A stretch of 64,000 nucleotides of DNA from an uncultured Lachnospiraceae bacterium (GTDB taxonomy: Bacteria > Bacillota > Clostridia > Lachnospirales > Lachnospiraceae), in NCBI GenBank assembly GCA_910578605.1, contig CAJTQG010000003.1, positions 65,446 through 129,445 of the forward strand, read 5' to 3'. A program made the translations under genes and the position numbers. Positions 26,488 to 35,433 of this stretch are shown piece after piece. Within the stretch, counting starts at the first letter, position 1; each line of letters starts with the position of its first letter. The notes under the pieces were generated by a model, which searched no databases, had not been told where the DNA came from, and saw only the letters and a list, made by a program, of their open reading frames with translations.

Positions 26488-28062
26488 ATGTATAGCAAAG
26501 TAATAAGTGGAGGAGTTCGGGGAGTACAGGCATATACTGTAGAAATAGAGGTGGATGTAAGCAGCGGATTGCCTGCAATTGATATGGTGGGGCTGCTGAA
26601 CTCAGAAGTAAAGGAAGCAAGGGAACGAGTGAGAGCTTCGATTAAGAATATGAATGTTATGATTCCCCCGAGAAGAATAACTGTGAATTTATCACCAGCT
26701 CATATAAGAAAAAGGGGAACCTTATATGATTTTCCTATTGCTGTTGGAATATTGGCATCTTTGGAGGTGCTTTCTCAAACGGTTTTGTATAATTCTTGTT
26801 TTATAGGAGAATTAAGTTTGGATGGCAGGCTTCTTCCAGTAAATGGAGTTCTTCCTATTATAATACATGCAAAGGAGGAAGGGATAGATACATGTTATAT
26901 TCCATCTGAAAATATAAGAGAGGTACAAAGTATTTCAGGCGTGCAGGTAGTTCCTGTTGAATCCTTAAAGCAAATGTTGGATATTTTTATGGGGGAGATA
27001 GAAAATGGAGTAATCCATAAGGTTTTTCATAATAAAACTGGTAAGTCGATGGAATATCAAACATATGAAAAGTCAACTATACATGAAGAACAGGAATATA
27101 GTTCCTTGGACTTTTCTCAGGTTCAAGGTCAGAAAATGGCAAAGAGGGGGATTGAAATTGCTGTTAGCGGCAGACATAATTTGTTGTTTGTTGGGACTCC
27201 AGGTTCAGGAAAATCTATGCTTTCAAAAAGAATACCAACTATACTGCCTAAGCTTACAGAAGATGAAGTGTTTGAGGTATCAAAAATATACAGTATTGCA
27301 GGTATGTTAAATAATAAGTCACTGGTTAGGCAGCCGCCTTTTCGGACTCCCCATCATACGATTACTCCTCAGGCTTTAGCAGGAGGAGGAAGATATCCTA
27401 AGCCAGGTGAGGTGACTTTAGCTCATAAGGGAATTTTATTTTTGGACGAATTTCCAGAATTTAAGGCACAGACATTAGAGATTTTGAGGCAGCCTTTAGA
27501 GGATAAAACTATTACGATTTCAAGGCTGCAGGAGCAGTATGAGTTTCCGGCAGATTTTATATTGGTTGCCGCTATGAACCCATGTAAATGTGGTTATTAT
27601 CCAGATCGGTTAAAATGTAATTGTACAGAATATGATGTCAATAAATACATGAAAAAGATAAGCGGACCTTTGTTGGATAGAATAGATATAGCTGTTCATG
27701 TCTCAAAGGTAAAATTTGAGGAGTTAAATGAAGAAAAGCCCCAGGAATCCTCTGAGCAAATTCGAGAGAGAGTAAAAAAAGCTAGAGAAATTCAGCGGAA
27801 TCGCTATGTTAGAGATGGAATCTTATGTAATGGTGAGCTTACAATACCATTAATAAAAAAATATTGTATTCTGAAAGAAGAGGAAATGGCATATATGTCT
27901 ATGATTTATGAAAAAATGCAGTTAAGTACAAGAGCATATTATAAAATATTAAAGTTGGCAAGAACAATAGCAGATTTACAGGGAAAGGAGCAGATAACAA
28001 AGGAGCATATTGCAGAGGCTGTTTTGTTCCGCCCTAGTTTCTTTCATCATACTGCACAATAA
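26488..28062 (+). CDS. comM: YifB/ComM family AAA+ ATPase
   Basis: ComM is a hexameric helicase that promotes branch migration during natural transformation. The 524-residue protein starts with a LonC-like fold (GLPAIDMVGL, then SPAHIRKRGTLYDFPIAVGIL). A Mg-chelatase AAA+ domain follows, with Walker A VGTPGSGKSMLSKR, FRTPHHTIT, Walker B ILFLDEFPEF and MNPCKCG. The C-terminal domain contains LSTRAYYKILKLARTIADL. The ATG at 26488 is preferred, with GAGGGGA just upstream, over an ATG at 26443 that adds non-family residues. dprA follows after 15 nt. A competence role is known for Gram-negative ComM; here it is inferred. Confidence 0.93.
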   Translation: MYSKVISGGVRGVQAYTVEIEVDVSSGLPAIDMVGLLNSEVKEARERVRASIKNMNVMIPPRRITVNLSPAHIRKRGTLYDFPIAVGILASLEVLSQTVLYNSCFIGELSLDGRLLPVNGVLPIIIHAKEEGIDTCYIPSENIREVQSISGVQVVPVESLKQMLDIFMGEIENGVIHKVFHNKTGKSMEYQTYEKSTIHEEQEYSSLDFSQVQGQKMAKRGIEIAVSGRHNLLFVGTPGSGKSMLSKRIPTILPKLTEDEVFEVSKIYSIAGMLNNKSLVRQPPFRTPHHTITPQALAGGGRYPKPGEVTLAHKGILFLDEFPEFKAQTLEILRQPLEDKTITISRLQEQYEFPADFILVAAMNPCKCGYYPDRLKCNCTEYDVNKYMKKISGPLLDRIDIAVHVSKVKFEELNEEKPQESSEQIRERVKKAREIQRNRYVRDGILCNGELTIPLIKKYCILKEEEMAYMSMIYEKMQLSTRAYYKILKLARTIADLQGKEQITKEHIAEAVLFRPSFFHHTAQ

Positions 28063-28077
28063 AGGGAGGGAATTGTT

Positions 28078-29196
28078 TTGACAGAGAGGGGTTATTGGTT
28101 GTGGTTTTCAGAGATTGCTGCATTGAGCCAAGAGGAAAAGCAAAAGCTGGTGTTTAATTTAGCTTCTCCAAGAGAAATTTATAAATTATCTGAAAAGCAG
28201 ACAAAAATAAAATTAAAGGGGATATTTCCCCAAAAGAGCGCAGTAAGAATGGAGAAGATTTATGAAGTGTTAATCTGTGAAAAAAAGAATTTAAAGCAGA
28301 TAAATAAAAAACTGGAATATATGGAGGAAAATGGAATATCTTTTACATATTGTGGAGAAAATACATTTCCCTCGTCATTGTCATTGCTGAAGGGTACACC
28401 TTTGTGGCTGTATTATAAAGGAAAGCTGCCAGATATTAATTTGCCTTGTGTTGCTGTTGTAGGTGCAAGAGCTTGCAGTGAATATGGACGATTTATTGCT
28501 AAGGAATTGGGGAGAGAATTGGCAGTCAAGGGAATACAAATAATCAGCGGAATGGCAAGAGGGGTGGATTCATATGCTCATCGAGGATGTATTGGGGGGA
28601 ATGGAATTACTTTTGCGGTGTTGGCCAGCGGTGTGGATGTATGTTATCCTAGAGAAAATTATCCTATGTATGAAGAGATATATCAGTCAGGAGGTATTAT
28701 TTCAGAAAATCCCTTAGGTACATCTCCCATTTCTTGTTTATTTCCTATGAGGAATCGAATTATCAGTGGATTATCAGATTTGATTATTGTGGTGGAGGCA
28801 AAGGAAAAAAGTGGTTCCTTGATTACAGTGGAATATGGATTGATGCAGGGAAAAGATATTATGGCAGTGCCGGGGAGAGTGACAGAACCACTTAGTAAGG
28901 GGTGTAATCGATTAATACGTGAGGGTGCAGGTGTAGTGACATGTGTAAGTGATGTGTTAGACATGCTCTCCATGAAAACAAAATACAATCATTCATTTCA
29001 GAAAAAAATAAATTACACTCTTGACCGGGAATTAGATGTGGTGTATAGTGATTTAGGTTTGTTTCCAAAAAGTATTCAGAGTTTATGTGAAGATTTAGAT
29101 TTGGAAATAACAGATTTATCAAAGCGATTACTTCAGTTACAGGTGATGAATCTGGTGGAAGAAAAGACAAAAGGTTACTATATTGCAAAACAATAA
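28078..29196 (+). CDS. dprA: DNA-processing protein DprA
   Basis: DprA loads RecA onto incoming single-stranded DNA during transformation and is also found in non-competent bacteria. The 372-residue protein has an N-terminal helical domain and a Rossmann-like core. Core motifs are VGARACSEYGRF, IISGMARGVDSYAHRG, LASGVDVCYPREN, FPMRNRIISGLSD and the C-terminal winged helix. A TTG start at 28078 is used, with GGGAGGG 7 nt upstream and no nearby ATG. It is probably cotranscribed with comM. Confidence 0.95.
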   Translation: MTERGYWLWFSEIAALSQEEKQKLVFNLASPREIYKLSEKQTKIKLKGIFPQKSAVRMEKIYEVLICEKKNLKQINKKLEYMEENGISFTYCGENTFPSSLSLLKGTPLWLYYKGKLPDINLPCVAVVGARACSEYGRFIAKELGRELAVKGIQIISGMARGVDSYAHRGCIGGNGITFAVLASGVDVCYPRENYPMYEEIYQSGGIISENPLGTSPISCLFPMRNRIISGLSDLIIVVEAKEKSGSLITVEYGLMQGKDIMAVPGRVTEPLSKGCNRLIREGAGVVTCVSDVLDMLSMKTKYNHSFQKKINYTLDRELDVVYSDLGLFPKSIQSLCEDLDLEITDLSKRLLQLQVMNLVEEKTKGYYIAKQ

Positions 29197-29286
29197 AACA
29201 ATATGTAGTATCAGTTGAGGGCAAATGATTTTTGCATCGCAGCATATAATATGGATTGAAATGAAAAAATTGAAAAGAGGGAGCAT

Positions 29287-31365
29287 ATGGCTAAGTATCT
29301 TGTAATCGTAGAGTCACCGTCTAAAGTTAAAACAATTAAAAAAATTTTGGGAAGCAACTATACAGTTACAGCATCAAATGGGCATGTGAGAGATATGCCC
29401 AAAAGTCAGTTAGGTTTTGATGTTGAAAATGATTATGAGCCAAGATATATTACAATACGAGGAAAAGGTGAAAAACTGGCAGAGCTTCGCAAGGAAGTAA
29501 AGAAAGCAGATAAAGTCTATTTGGCAACTGACCCGGACCGTGAAGGAGAAGCCATTTCTTGGCATTTATCCCAAGCATTAAAGCTGGATGATAAGAAAAT
29601 GTGCAGAATAACATTTAATGAGGTCACCAAAAATGCAGTGAAGGCCTCCTTGAAAAATCCAAGAAAAATAGATATGGATTTGGTGGATGCTCAGCAGGCC
29701 AGAAGAATTTTGGATCGTATGATTGGATATAGGCTCAGTCCTGTATTGTGGGAGAAGATAAAGCGGGGCTTAAGTGCAGGTAGAGTACAGTCGGTTGTGC
29801 TTCGTATGATTTGTGATAGAGAAGAGCAGATTAATGCCTTTATTCCTAAGGAATATTGGACATTGGATGTGAATTTGCAAGAAGAGGGAGAGAAAAAAGG
29901 TTTCACTGCCAAATATTATGGTGAGAAGGATGGCAAGAAGGAAATAGAATCCAAGGAAGAATTGGACCAGATTATTGATGATATAAAGGATGCAGATTAT
30001 CAAGTAAAGGAAGTAAAGAAGGGAGAGCGTTTGAGAAATGCTCCCATGCCTTTTACTACAAGTACATTACAACAGGAAGCATCTAAATCACTGAATTTTG
30101 CAACACAAAAAACTATGCGTCTAGCACAGCAGCTGTATGAAGGAGTAGATATAAAAGGTAGAGGTACCATAGGCTTGATTACTTATCTGCGTACGGATTC
30201 CACTAGAGTTTCAGCTGAGGCAGATGAACTTGCAAGAGATTTTATAAAAGAGCAATATGGAGAGAAATATGTTGCAAAAGCAATAAAACAAAAGAAAAAA
30301 GAGGGAAAGATTCAGGACGCACATGAGGCAATACGTCCTACAGATATAACTTTAACTCCAACAATTGTAAAGGAACAGCTTCCAAGAGATGTATTTCGTT
30401 TATACCAGTTAATTTGGAAGCGTTTTGTGGCAAGTAGAATGGAAAGTGCCAGATATGAGACTACATCAGTGCGAATTCAGGCCCAAAGTCATCTATTTCA
30501 TGTGACGGATTCTATGCTTGCTTTTGACGGATTTATGTCGGTTTATGTGGAAGCAGATGAAGAGAAGGCCAAGAGTAATCGATTTGTAAAAAATTTGACG
30601 GTACAATCCAAGTTAAGTTTTCAATCTCATGAGGGAAAACAACATTTTACTCAGCCGCCGGCTCATTATACAGAAGCGGCACTGGTAAAGGCGATGGAAG
30701 AGCAGGGCATTGGAAGACCAAGTACCTATGCTCCCACCATTACTACGATTATTGCCAGGAGATACGTGGCAAAGGAAAATAAGAATCTGTATGTAACAGA
30801 ATTAGGAGAAATTGTAAATGAAATTATGAAGACTGCTTTTCCTGCTATTGTGGATTCCAGTTTTACAGCTAATATGGAATCTTTATTAGATATGGTTGAG
30901 GAGGGTAAGGTTGCTTGGAAAACAGTGGTTCGCAATTTTTATCCCGATTTGGATGAGGCGGTGAATAACGCAGAGAAATCATTGGAGAAGATTGAGCTTC
31001 ACGATGAAGTGACAGAAGAAATATGTGATGTTTGTGGTAGGAATATGGTTATCAAATATGGTCCCCATGGTAAATTTTTGGCATGTCCTGGATTTCCTGA
31101 CTGCAGAAATACGAAACCATATTTTGAAAAAATAGGAGTTTCCTGTCCTGAATGCGGAAAGGAAATCGTGTTAAAAAAGACAAAAAAAGGCAGAAAATAT
31201 TATGGCTGTGAGAATAATCCGGAATGTGAATTCATGTCATGGGCAAAACCATCAATTGAAAAATGCCCGGAGTGTGGAAAATATATGATAGAAAAGGGCA
31301 GTAAGCTTATGTGTTCGGATAATCAATGCGGTTATGTGATTAATATAAAAAAAGAGACAATGTAA
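29287..31365 (+). CDS. topA: DNA topoisomerase I
   Basis: Type IA topoisomerase that relaxes negative supercoils. The 692-residue protein begins with the TOPRIM domain (LVIVESPSKVKTIKKILG; DPDREGEAISWHL). The catalytic tyrosine is Tyr300 in GLITYLRTDSTRVS. PPAHYTEAALVKAMEEQGIGRPSTYA is the conserved family block. Three C-terminal four-Cys zinc ribbons follow, starting CDVCGRN, CPECGKE and CPECGKY. The order dprA-topA with codY downstream is as in Bacillus, but trmFO, xerC and hslVU, found between them there, are missing. Confidence 0.97.
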   Translation: MAKYLVIVESPSKVKTIKKILGSNYTVTASNGHVRDMPKSQLGFDVENDYEPRYITIRGKGEKLAELRKEVKKADKVYLATDPDREGEAISWHLSQALKLDDKKMCRITFNEVTKNAVKASLKNPRKIDMDLVDAQQARRILDRMIGYRLSPVLWEKIKRGLSAGRVQSVVLRMICDREEQINAFIPKEYWTLDVNLQEEGEKKGFTAKYYGEKDGKKEIESKEELDQIIDDIKDADYQVKEVKKGERLRNAPMPFTTSTLQQEASKSLNFATQKTMRLAQQLYEGVDIKGRGTIGLITYLRTDSTRVSAEADELARDFIKEQYGEKYVAKAIKQKKKEGKIQDAHEAIRPTDITLTPTIVKEQLPRDVFRLYQLIWKRFVASRMESARYETTSVRIQAQSHLFHVTDSMLAFDGFMSVYVEADEEKAKSNRFVKNLTVQSKLSFQSHEGKQHFTQPPAHYTEAALVKAMEEQGIGRPSTYAPTITTIIARRYVAKENKNLYVTELGEIVNEIMKTAFPAIVDSSFTANMESLLDMVEEGKVAWKTVVRNFYPDLDEAVNNAEKSLEKIELHDEVTEEICDVCGRNMVIKYGPHGKFLACPGFPDCRNTKPYFEKIGVSCPECGKEIVLKKTKKGRKYYGCENNPECEFMSWAKPSIEKCPECGKYMIEKGSKLMCSDNQCGYVINIKKETM

Positions 31366-31456
31366 AAGTAATATAGAGTTTAGTTTATCACAATGATTAG
31401 AATCTTATAATTATTCGTAAAAAAGCAATTGTTGTAAAAAAAAGAGCAATTGATAA

Positions 31457-31471
31457 AATTGTTAGAAAAAA
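31457..31471 (+). promoter_or_regulatory. candidate CodY-binding site upstream of codY
   Basis: AATTGTTAGAAAAAA matches the CodY consensus AATTTTCWGAAAATT at 11 of 15 positions and ends just before the -35 box of the codY promoter. Repression of its own gene would follow. In AT-rich DNA such matches occur by chance, so this is weak. Confidence 0.3.
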
Positions 31472-31472
31472 C

Positions 31473-31501
31473 TTGTTCCATTCTATATCTTGTGGTACAC
31501 T
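31473..31501 (+). promoter_or_regulatory. candidate sigma-A promoter for codY
   Basis: TTGTTC (31473-31478) and TACACT (31496-31501) are 17 nt apart, and TGG before the -10 makes an extended -10. It lies about 50 nt upstream of the codY ATG. Confidence 0.5.
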
Positions 31502-31553
31502 TTAATGAGTAAAAAAAGATGCTAAAAGAAAAGATACCAAAAGAGGTGCAGGT

Positions 31554-32336
31554 ATGAGTGTCCAATTACTAGATAAAACAAGAAAAATCAACAAGTTATT
31601 GCACAATAATAGTTCCTCAAAAGTAGTATTTAATGATATTTGCCAAGTATTGTGTGAAATATTAGAATCTAATATACTAGTAATTAGTCAAAAAGGCAAA
31701 GTGTTAGGTATTGGGCTTCGGAGCAGAATTGAGCCGATAGAGGAGCTTGTGTCCTTAGAGGTTGGTGTGTTTATTGATAGTATGTTAAATGAAAGACTAC
31801 TCAGTGTGTTATCTACTAAAGAAAATGTCAATCTTGCAACATTGGGAATGGCTGAGGAGAATGTGGGAAAATATAGTGCAATTATTGCACCAATTGACAC
31901 ATCAGGGGAGAGATTAGGTACATTGTTTATTTATAAGAGTGATGAACCATATAATATTGATGATATTATATTAAGTGAGTATGGGGTGACGGTGGTAGGA
32001 TTAGAGATGCTTCGCTCTGTTAATGAGGAGTTGGCAGAGGAGGAGAGAAAGCTTCAGATTGTGAAATCGGCTATTAGTACTTTGTCCTATTCAGAGTTAG
32101 AGGCTGTGATTTATTTTTTCAGTGAGTTAAACGGCACAGAAGGTGTTATAGTGGCAAGCAAAATTGCTGACAAGGCAGGTATTACAAGATCTGTCATTGT
32201 GAATGCTCTAAGAAAGCTAGAGAGTGCAGGAGTGATTGAGTCTAGATCCTCAGGCATGAAAGGAACCTACATAAAAGTTGTGAATGATGTGATTTTTGAA
32301 GAATTAAAAAAAATCAAAACTGAGGCAAAAAAATAA
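31554..32336 (+). CDS. codY: GTP- and branched-chain-amino-acid-sensing transcriptional repressor CodY
   Basis: CodY controls nutrient-limitation genes by binding DNA when GTP and branched-chain amino acids are plentiful. The 260-residue protein has the normal length. LLDKTRKINKLLHNNS begins the N-terminal GAF domain. The C-terminal winged helix is seen in ASKIADKAGITRSVIVNALRKLE followed by SAGVIESRSSGMKGTY. In B. subtilis codY also precedes flgB and represses flagellar genes. The nearness to flgB here suggests the same nutritional link, but a separate promoter lies between. Confidence 0.97.
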   Translation: MSVQLLDKTRKINKLLHNNSSSKVVFNDICQVLCEILESNILVISQKGKVLGIGLRSRIEPIEELVSLEVGVFIDSMLNERLLSVLSTKENVNLATLGMAEENVGKYSAIIAPIDTSGERLGTLFIYKSDEPYNIDDIILSEYGVTVVGLEMLRSVNEELAEEERKLQIVKSAISTLSYSELEAVIYFFSELNGTEGVIVASKIADKAGITRSVIVNALRKLESAGVIESRSSGMKGTYIKVVNDVIFEELKKIKTEAKK

Positions 32337-32377
32337 TGGAAATATCTTCATAAATGGATGGAGAACTGAAAAAAGAC

Positions 32378-32406
32378 TTGCTATTTATATGAAAAAAATT
32401 TATAAT
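32378..32406 (+). promoter_or_regulatory. candidate sigma-A promoter of the fla/che operon
   Basis: TTGCTA (32378-32383) and a perfect TATAAT (32401-32406) are 17 nt apart. Transcription would start near 32413, before the ribosome binding site at 32416-32424. It lies after the codY stop, so the operon need not depend on codY read-through. Confidence 0.6.
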
Positions 32407-32430
32407 AAAGTTTTGAAAGGAGTGATTTGT

Positions 32431-32820
32431 TTGATAAATTCAGGAGTATATAATTATATCAATGTTCTAGATAAAGCAGCAGCGGCAAGCTGGATTAGAA
32501 ATGAAGTGATAGCAAATAATATAACAAATGAGGACACCCCAGGATTTAAGAGAAAGGATGTGGAATTTGAATCCTATCTGGCCTATGAGTTAGAAGGTGC
32601 TGACTCCAAAACATTGGCGCAGAGAGTAGCGGAGGTGGATTTGGACAATTTAAAAGCTACTGCCTATACAGAGCATTCTGGTTTGTCTACTCGTCTCGAT
32701 GGAAATAATGTGGATGTAGATGCAGAAAATGCAGAGTACGCGTCAAATCAGATTCAATATAACACATTGATAGATAGTATTAATTACCAGTTTAATATGA
32801 TAAAAGCAGCATTACAGTAA
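32431..32820 (+). CDS. flgB: flagellar basal-body rod protein FlgB
   Basis: FlgB is a proximal rod subunit. From the TTG at 32431 the protein has 129 residues. The N terminus (LDKAAAASWIRNEVIANNITNEDTPGFKRKDV) is the conserved rod motif, with NITNEDTPGFK matching the NxANxxTPGFK pattern. AAAGGAGTG at 32416-32424 is 6 nt before this TTG. An ATG at 32389 would precede the -10 box of the likely promoter, so it is rejected. It is the first gene of the fla/che operon. Confidence 0.94.
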   Translation: MINSGVYNYINVLDKAAAASWIRNEVIANNITNEDTPGFKRKDVEFESYLAYELEGADSKTLAQRVAEVDLDNLKATAYTEHSGLSTRLDGNNVDVDAENAEYASNQIQYNTLIDSINYQFNMIKAALQ

Positions 32821-32861
32821 TTGAAAACAGATGGAAACTATGAAAAAGATAGGAGGAAAAA

Positions 32862-33299
32862 ATGGGTTTATTTACAGCGTTTGATATAAGCTCCTCAGGG
32901 TTGACAGCACAGAGATTAAGGATGGATATAATTTCTCAGAATATGGCCAATGTAAATACTACACAGACAGAGGATGGAACACCTTATGTGAGAAAAACAG
33001 TGCAGTTTACAGAAAAGACCAATAATACCTTCCATGATTATTTGATGACTACTCAGGGAATGGTAGGAGTAGGCGTGAAGGTTACCAAGGTAGTAGAGGA
33101 TACTTCCACCGCTATGAAGATGGTATATGATCCATCACATCCAGATGCGGATGAGAATGGATATGTTACATACCCCAATGTAAATCCTGTGACAGAGATG
33201 ACCAATTTAATTGATGCCTCCCGTTCTTATGAAGCAAATATAACAGTATTTAATGCCAGCAAAGCAATGGCATTAAAAGGATTAGAAGTAGGGAAATAG
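32862..33299 (+). CDS. flgC: flagellar basal-body rod protein FlgC
   Basis: This rod subunit of 145 residues has the typical start FTAFDISSSGLTAQRLRMDIISQNMANVNTT. The C terminus reads PVTEMTNLIDASRSYEANITVFNASKAMALKGLEVGK, the rod/hook coiled-coil motif. An AGGAGG site lies before the ATG. It is 41 nt after flgB and 20 nt before fliE, the standard order. Confidence 0.97.
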   Translation: MGLFTAFDISSSGLTAQRLRMDIISQNMANVNTTQTEDGTPYVRKTVQFTEKTNNTFHDYLMTTQGMVGVGVKVTKVVEDTSTAMKMVYDPSHPDADENGYVTYPNVNPVTEMTNLIDASRSYEANITVFNASKAMALKGLEVGK

Positions 33300-33319
33300 G
33301 GATATAGGAGGATTGAAAA

Positions 33320-33649
33320 ATGATTGAGTCAAATGTTACAGCAGCAGTTTTAGACAAATTAAATACAAATTATATGGATAGTTTGTTTCAAGAGAAAGTC
33401 ACAAAAACCCAAGAGGAAAGTGGCTCTTTTTCTGCGTTATTAGACTCGGCTGTTAAAATGATCAATGGAACTAACACATTGGCAAATCAAGCTGACGCAG
33501 CTCAAATTGATTTTGCGCTTGGCAATGTAAAAAATACTCATGATGTATCAACAAAACAGACGAAGGCACTTACAGCGCTGCAATATACAGTTGCTGTAAA
33601 AAATAAAGTGATTGAAGCATATAAAGAGATTTTGAACATGCAGATTTAA
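33320..33649 (+). CDS. fliE: flagellar hook-basal body complex protein FliE
   Basis: FliE joins the MS ring (FliF) to the rod. The 109-residue protein is of normal size. The central and C-terminal segments are recognisable (FSALLDSAVKMINGTNTLANQADAAQIDFALGN, and ALTALQYTVAVKNKVIEAYKEILNMQI). It sits between flgC and fliF as usual. AGGAGG precedes the ATG. Confidence 0.95.
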   Translation: MIESNVTAAVLDKLNTNYMDSLFQEKVTKTQEESGSFSALLDSAVKMINGTNTLANQADAAQIDFALGNVKNTHDVSTKQTKALTALQYTVAVKNKVIEAYKEILNMQI

Positions 33650-33683
33650 TTGAGATTTTAGAACATGAAAATGTTTAATTACA

Positions 33684-33707
33684 TTGATATATAATTTCAT
33701 ATATCAA
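33684..33707 (+). promoter_or_regulatory. AT-rich inverted repeat upstream of fliF
   Basis: TTGATATA (33684-33691) and TATATCAA (33700-33707) are perfect inverted copies with an 8-nt loop, in the 152-nt fliE-fliF gap. It could be a protein-binding palindrome or an mRNA hairpin. No promoter match is near. Confidence 0.3.
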
Positions 33708-33801
33708 ATACAATTCATGTATGGCATGTATAGAATGAAATGAAGAATTGAGAAATTAAGATATATTGTATGAATAAATATTGTTACTGAGGAGAGAATC
33801 C

Positions 33802-35421
33802 ATGAACGAGAAAGTAAAAGCCGTAAAAACCAGGGTGGTTACATTTTGGAATAAATACGACCAAAAACAGAAAACTTTGTTTATCAGTATTGTGGCAGTG
33901 CTCATAGTAGCTATTGCAATTATGGCTGTAGTATTTAACCGTCCCCAATGGGAAACGGTGATTGAATGTGAGGATAGTGCTACTGCTGCAAAAGTGGTTG
34001 AGTTGCTGACAGAGCAGAAAATAGAATATAATGCAAAAACAGATACTGTTATTCAAGTTAAAAAGGAAGATATGAATAGTGCGCAATGGGCTTTGGCATC
34101 ACAGGGAATTCCCACAAAGGGTTATGGCATAGAGGATGCACTAGACGGCGGCTTCAGCCAGACAGAGTCGGACAAAGATAGAAAGTATCAGGTATATTTA
34201 GAGGATCAGATTCGTATCGTATTGGAATCTCTTGATTATGTTAAAAGTGCCAGTGTGCATTTAAATATACCTACAAGTACCTTGAGTGTACTAAATGCAG
34301 AAAAAGAAACATCTGCAGCAGTATTTTTAAGTTTAAAAGGAGAATTCCCAGACGGTGCAGGAAAATCCATTGCCCAGTTTGTTGCCACATCAGTTGGAAA
34401 TGGAAGCGTATCTAAAGTTACCATTATGGATCAGAAGGGCAATACGTTATTTTCTGGTGAGGAGGAAAATCTCAGTATAACAGACGGAAGTCTAAGTCTT
34501 TCAGCACAGCAGAGAATTCAGGAGTATGCAGAAAATAAGGTTATCTCCAATATAAAAAAATTATTTGCAGGTACCAATAATACCTTTGATACAGTGGATG
34601 TTTCTCCAAAGTTATCTATGAGCTTTGATAAAGGAGAAACTACAAGAAGTGAGTATTATATTCCGGATGACGCAGAACAGGGACCATATAAATCCTCCTA
34701 TGAGGTGAATCAAACCGGCTCCTCTGGTGTAAGCGGAATACCAGGAACGGATTCTAATGATGAAGACTTAACTGAGTATGACTTAACAACTAGTGATGGA
34801 AGCAGCAGCAAATATGAATTGAAAAAATTTGAATATGCAGTGAGCCAGGTTGTTGAGACAACCACAAACGAGGTCGGTAAGATAACATGGGATGATTCTA
34901 GTGTTTCCATTGTATTGACAGCTTATAACATTTTTAATCAGGAAATAATGGAGGAAAACGGAGAGTTAGATGGCACTACTTGGGAAGAATTTAAGAGAGC
35001 CAATTCTGAGAGGACTGAAATAGCCCTGACAGATGAGGATATTGAATTTGTTTCCATGGCAACAGGTATTCCAGTAGAGAATATTAGAATACGAGCATTT
35101 TCAGTTCCAGAATTTACAGATGCACCTGACAACAGAAGAAGCATTACAGATTATATGCAGATTATATTGGCAGTGATTATTTTAGCATTGCTTGGATTTG
35201 TAATCTGGAGAGCAACAAGGCCAGTGGAAGTTACAGAATTGGAGCCAGAGTTATCTGTGGAGGAGATGCTTGCATCTACCCAGGAATTGCAGGAGGCTGT
35301 GGATGATATTGACTTGAATGACAAGTCTGATACAAGAAAGGCAATTGAGAAGTTTGTTGAGGATAATCCAGAAGCGACAGCAATCTTGTTGCGCAACTGG
35401 TTGAATGATGATTGGGATTAG
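33802..35421 (+). CDS. fliF: flagellar MS-ring protein FliF
   Basis: FliF forms the membrane and supramembrane ring of the basal body. The 539-residue protein has two membrane helices (about 22-42 and about 450-470). The YscJ/FliF ring-building motifs lie between them (WETVIECEDSATAAKVVELL; DALDGGFSQTESDKDRKYQVYLEDQI). The C-terminal FliG-binding tail is acidic and ends in AILLRNWLNDDW. The ATG at 33802 with GAGGAGA upstream is chosen over the TTG at 33781. Confidence 0.95.
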   Translation: MNEKVKAVKTRVVTFWNKYDQKQKTLFISIVAVLIVAIAIMAVVFNRPQWETVIECEDSATAAKVVELLTEQKIEYNAKTDTVIQVKKEDMNSAQWALASQGIPTKGYGIEDALDGGFSQTESDKDRKYQVYLEDQIRIVLESLDYVKSASVHLNIPTSTLSVLNAEKETSAAVFLSLKGEFPDGAGKSIAQFVATSVGNGSVSKVTIMDQKGNTLFSGEEENLSITDGSLSLSAQQRIQEYAENKVISNIKKLFAGTNNTFDTVDVSPKLSMSFDKGETTRSEYYIPDDAEQGPYKSSYEVNQTGSSGVSGIPGTDSNDEDLTEYDLTTSDGSSSKYELKKFEYAVSQVVETTTNEVGKITWDDSSVSIVLTAYNIFNQEIMEENGELDGTTWEEFKRANSERTEIALTDEDIEFVSMATGIPVENIRIRAFSVPEFTDAPDNRRSITDYMQIILAVIILALLGFVIWRATRPVEVTELEPELSVEEMLASTQELQEAVDDIDLNDKSDTRKAIEKFVEDNPEATAILLRNWLNDDWD

Positions 35422-35433
35422 AGGTGAAAACAT

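Noticed and set aside
32389-32430. ATG at 32389 as the flgB start
   Set aside because: It lies upstream of the TATAAT of the likely promoter and lacks a ribosome binding site; TTG 32431 fits both.
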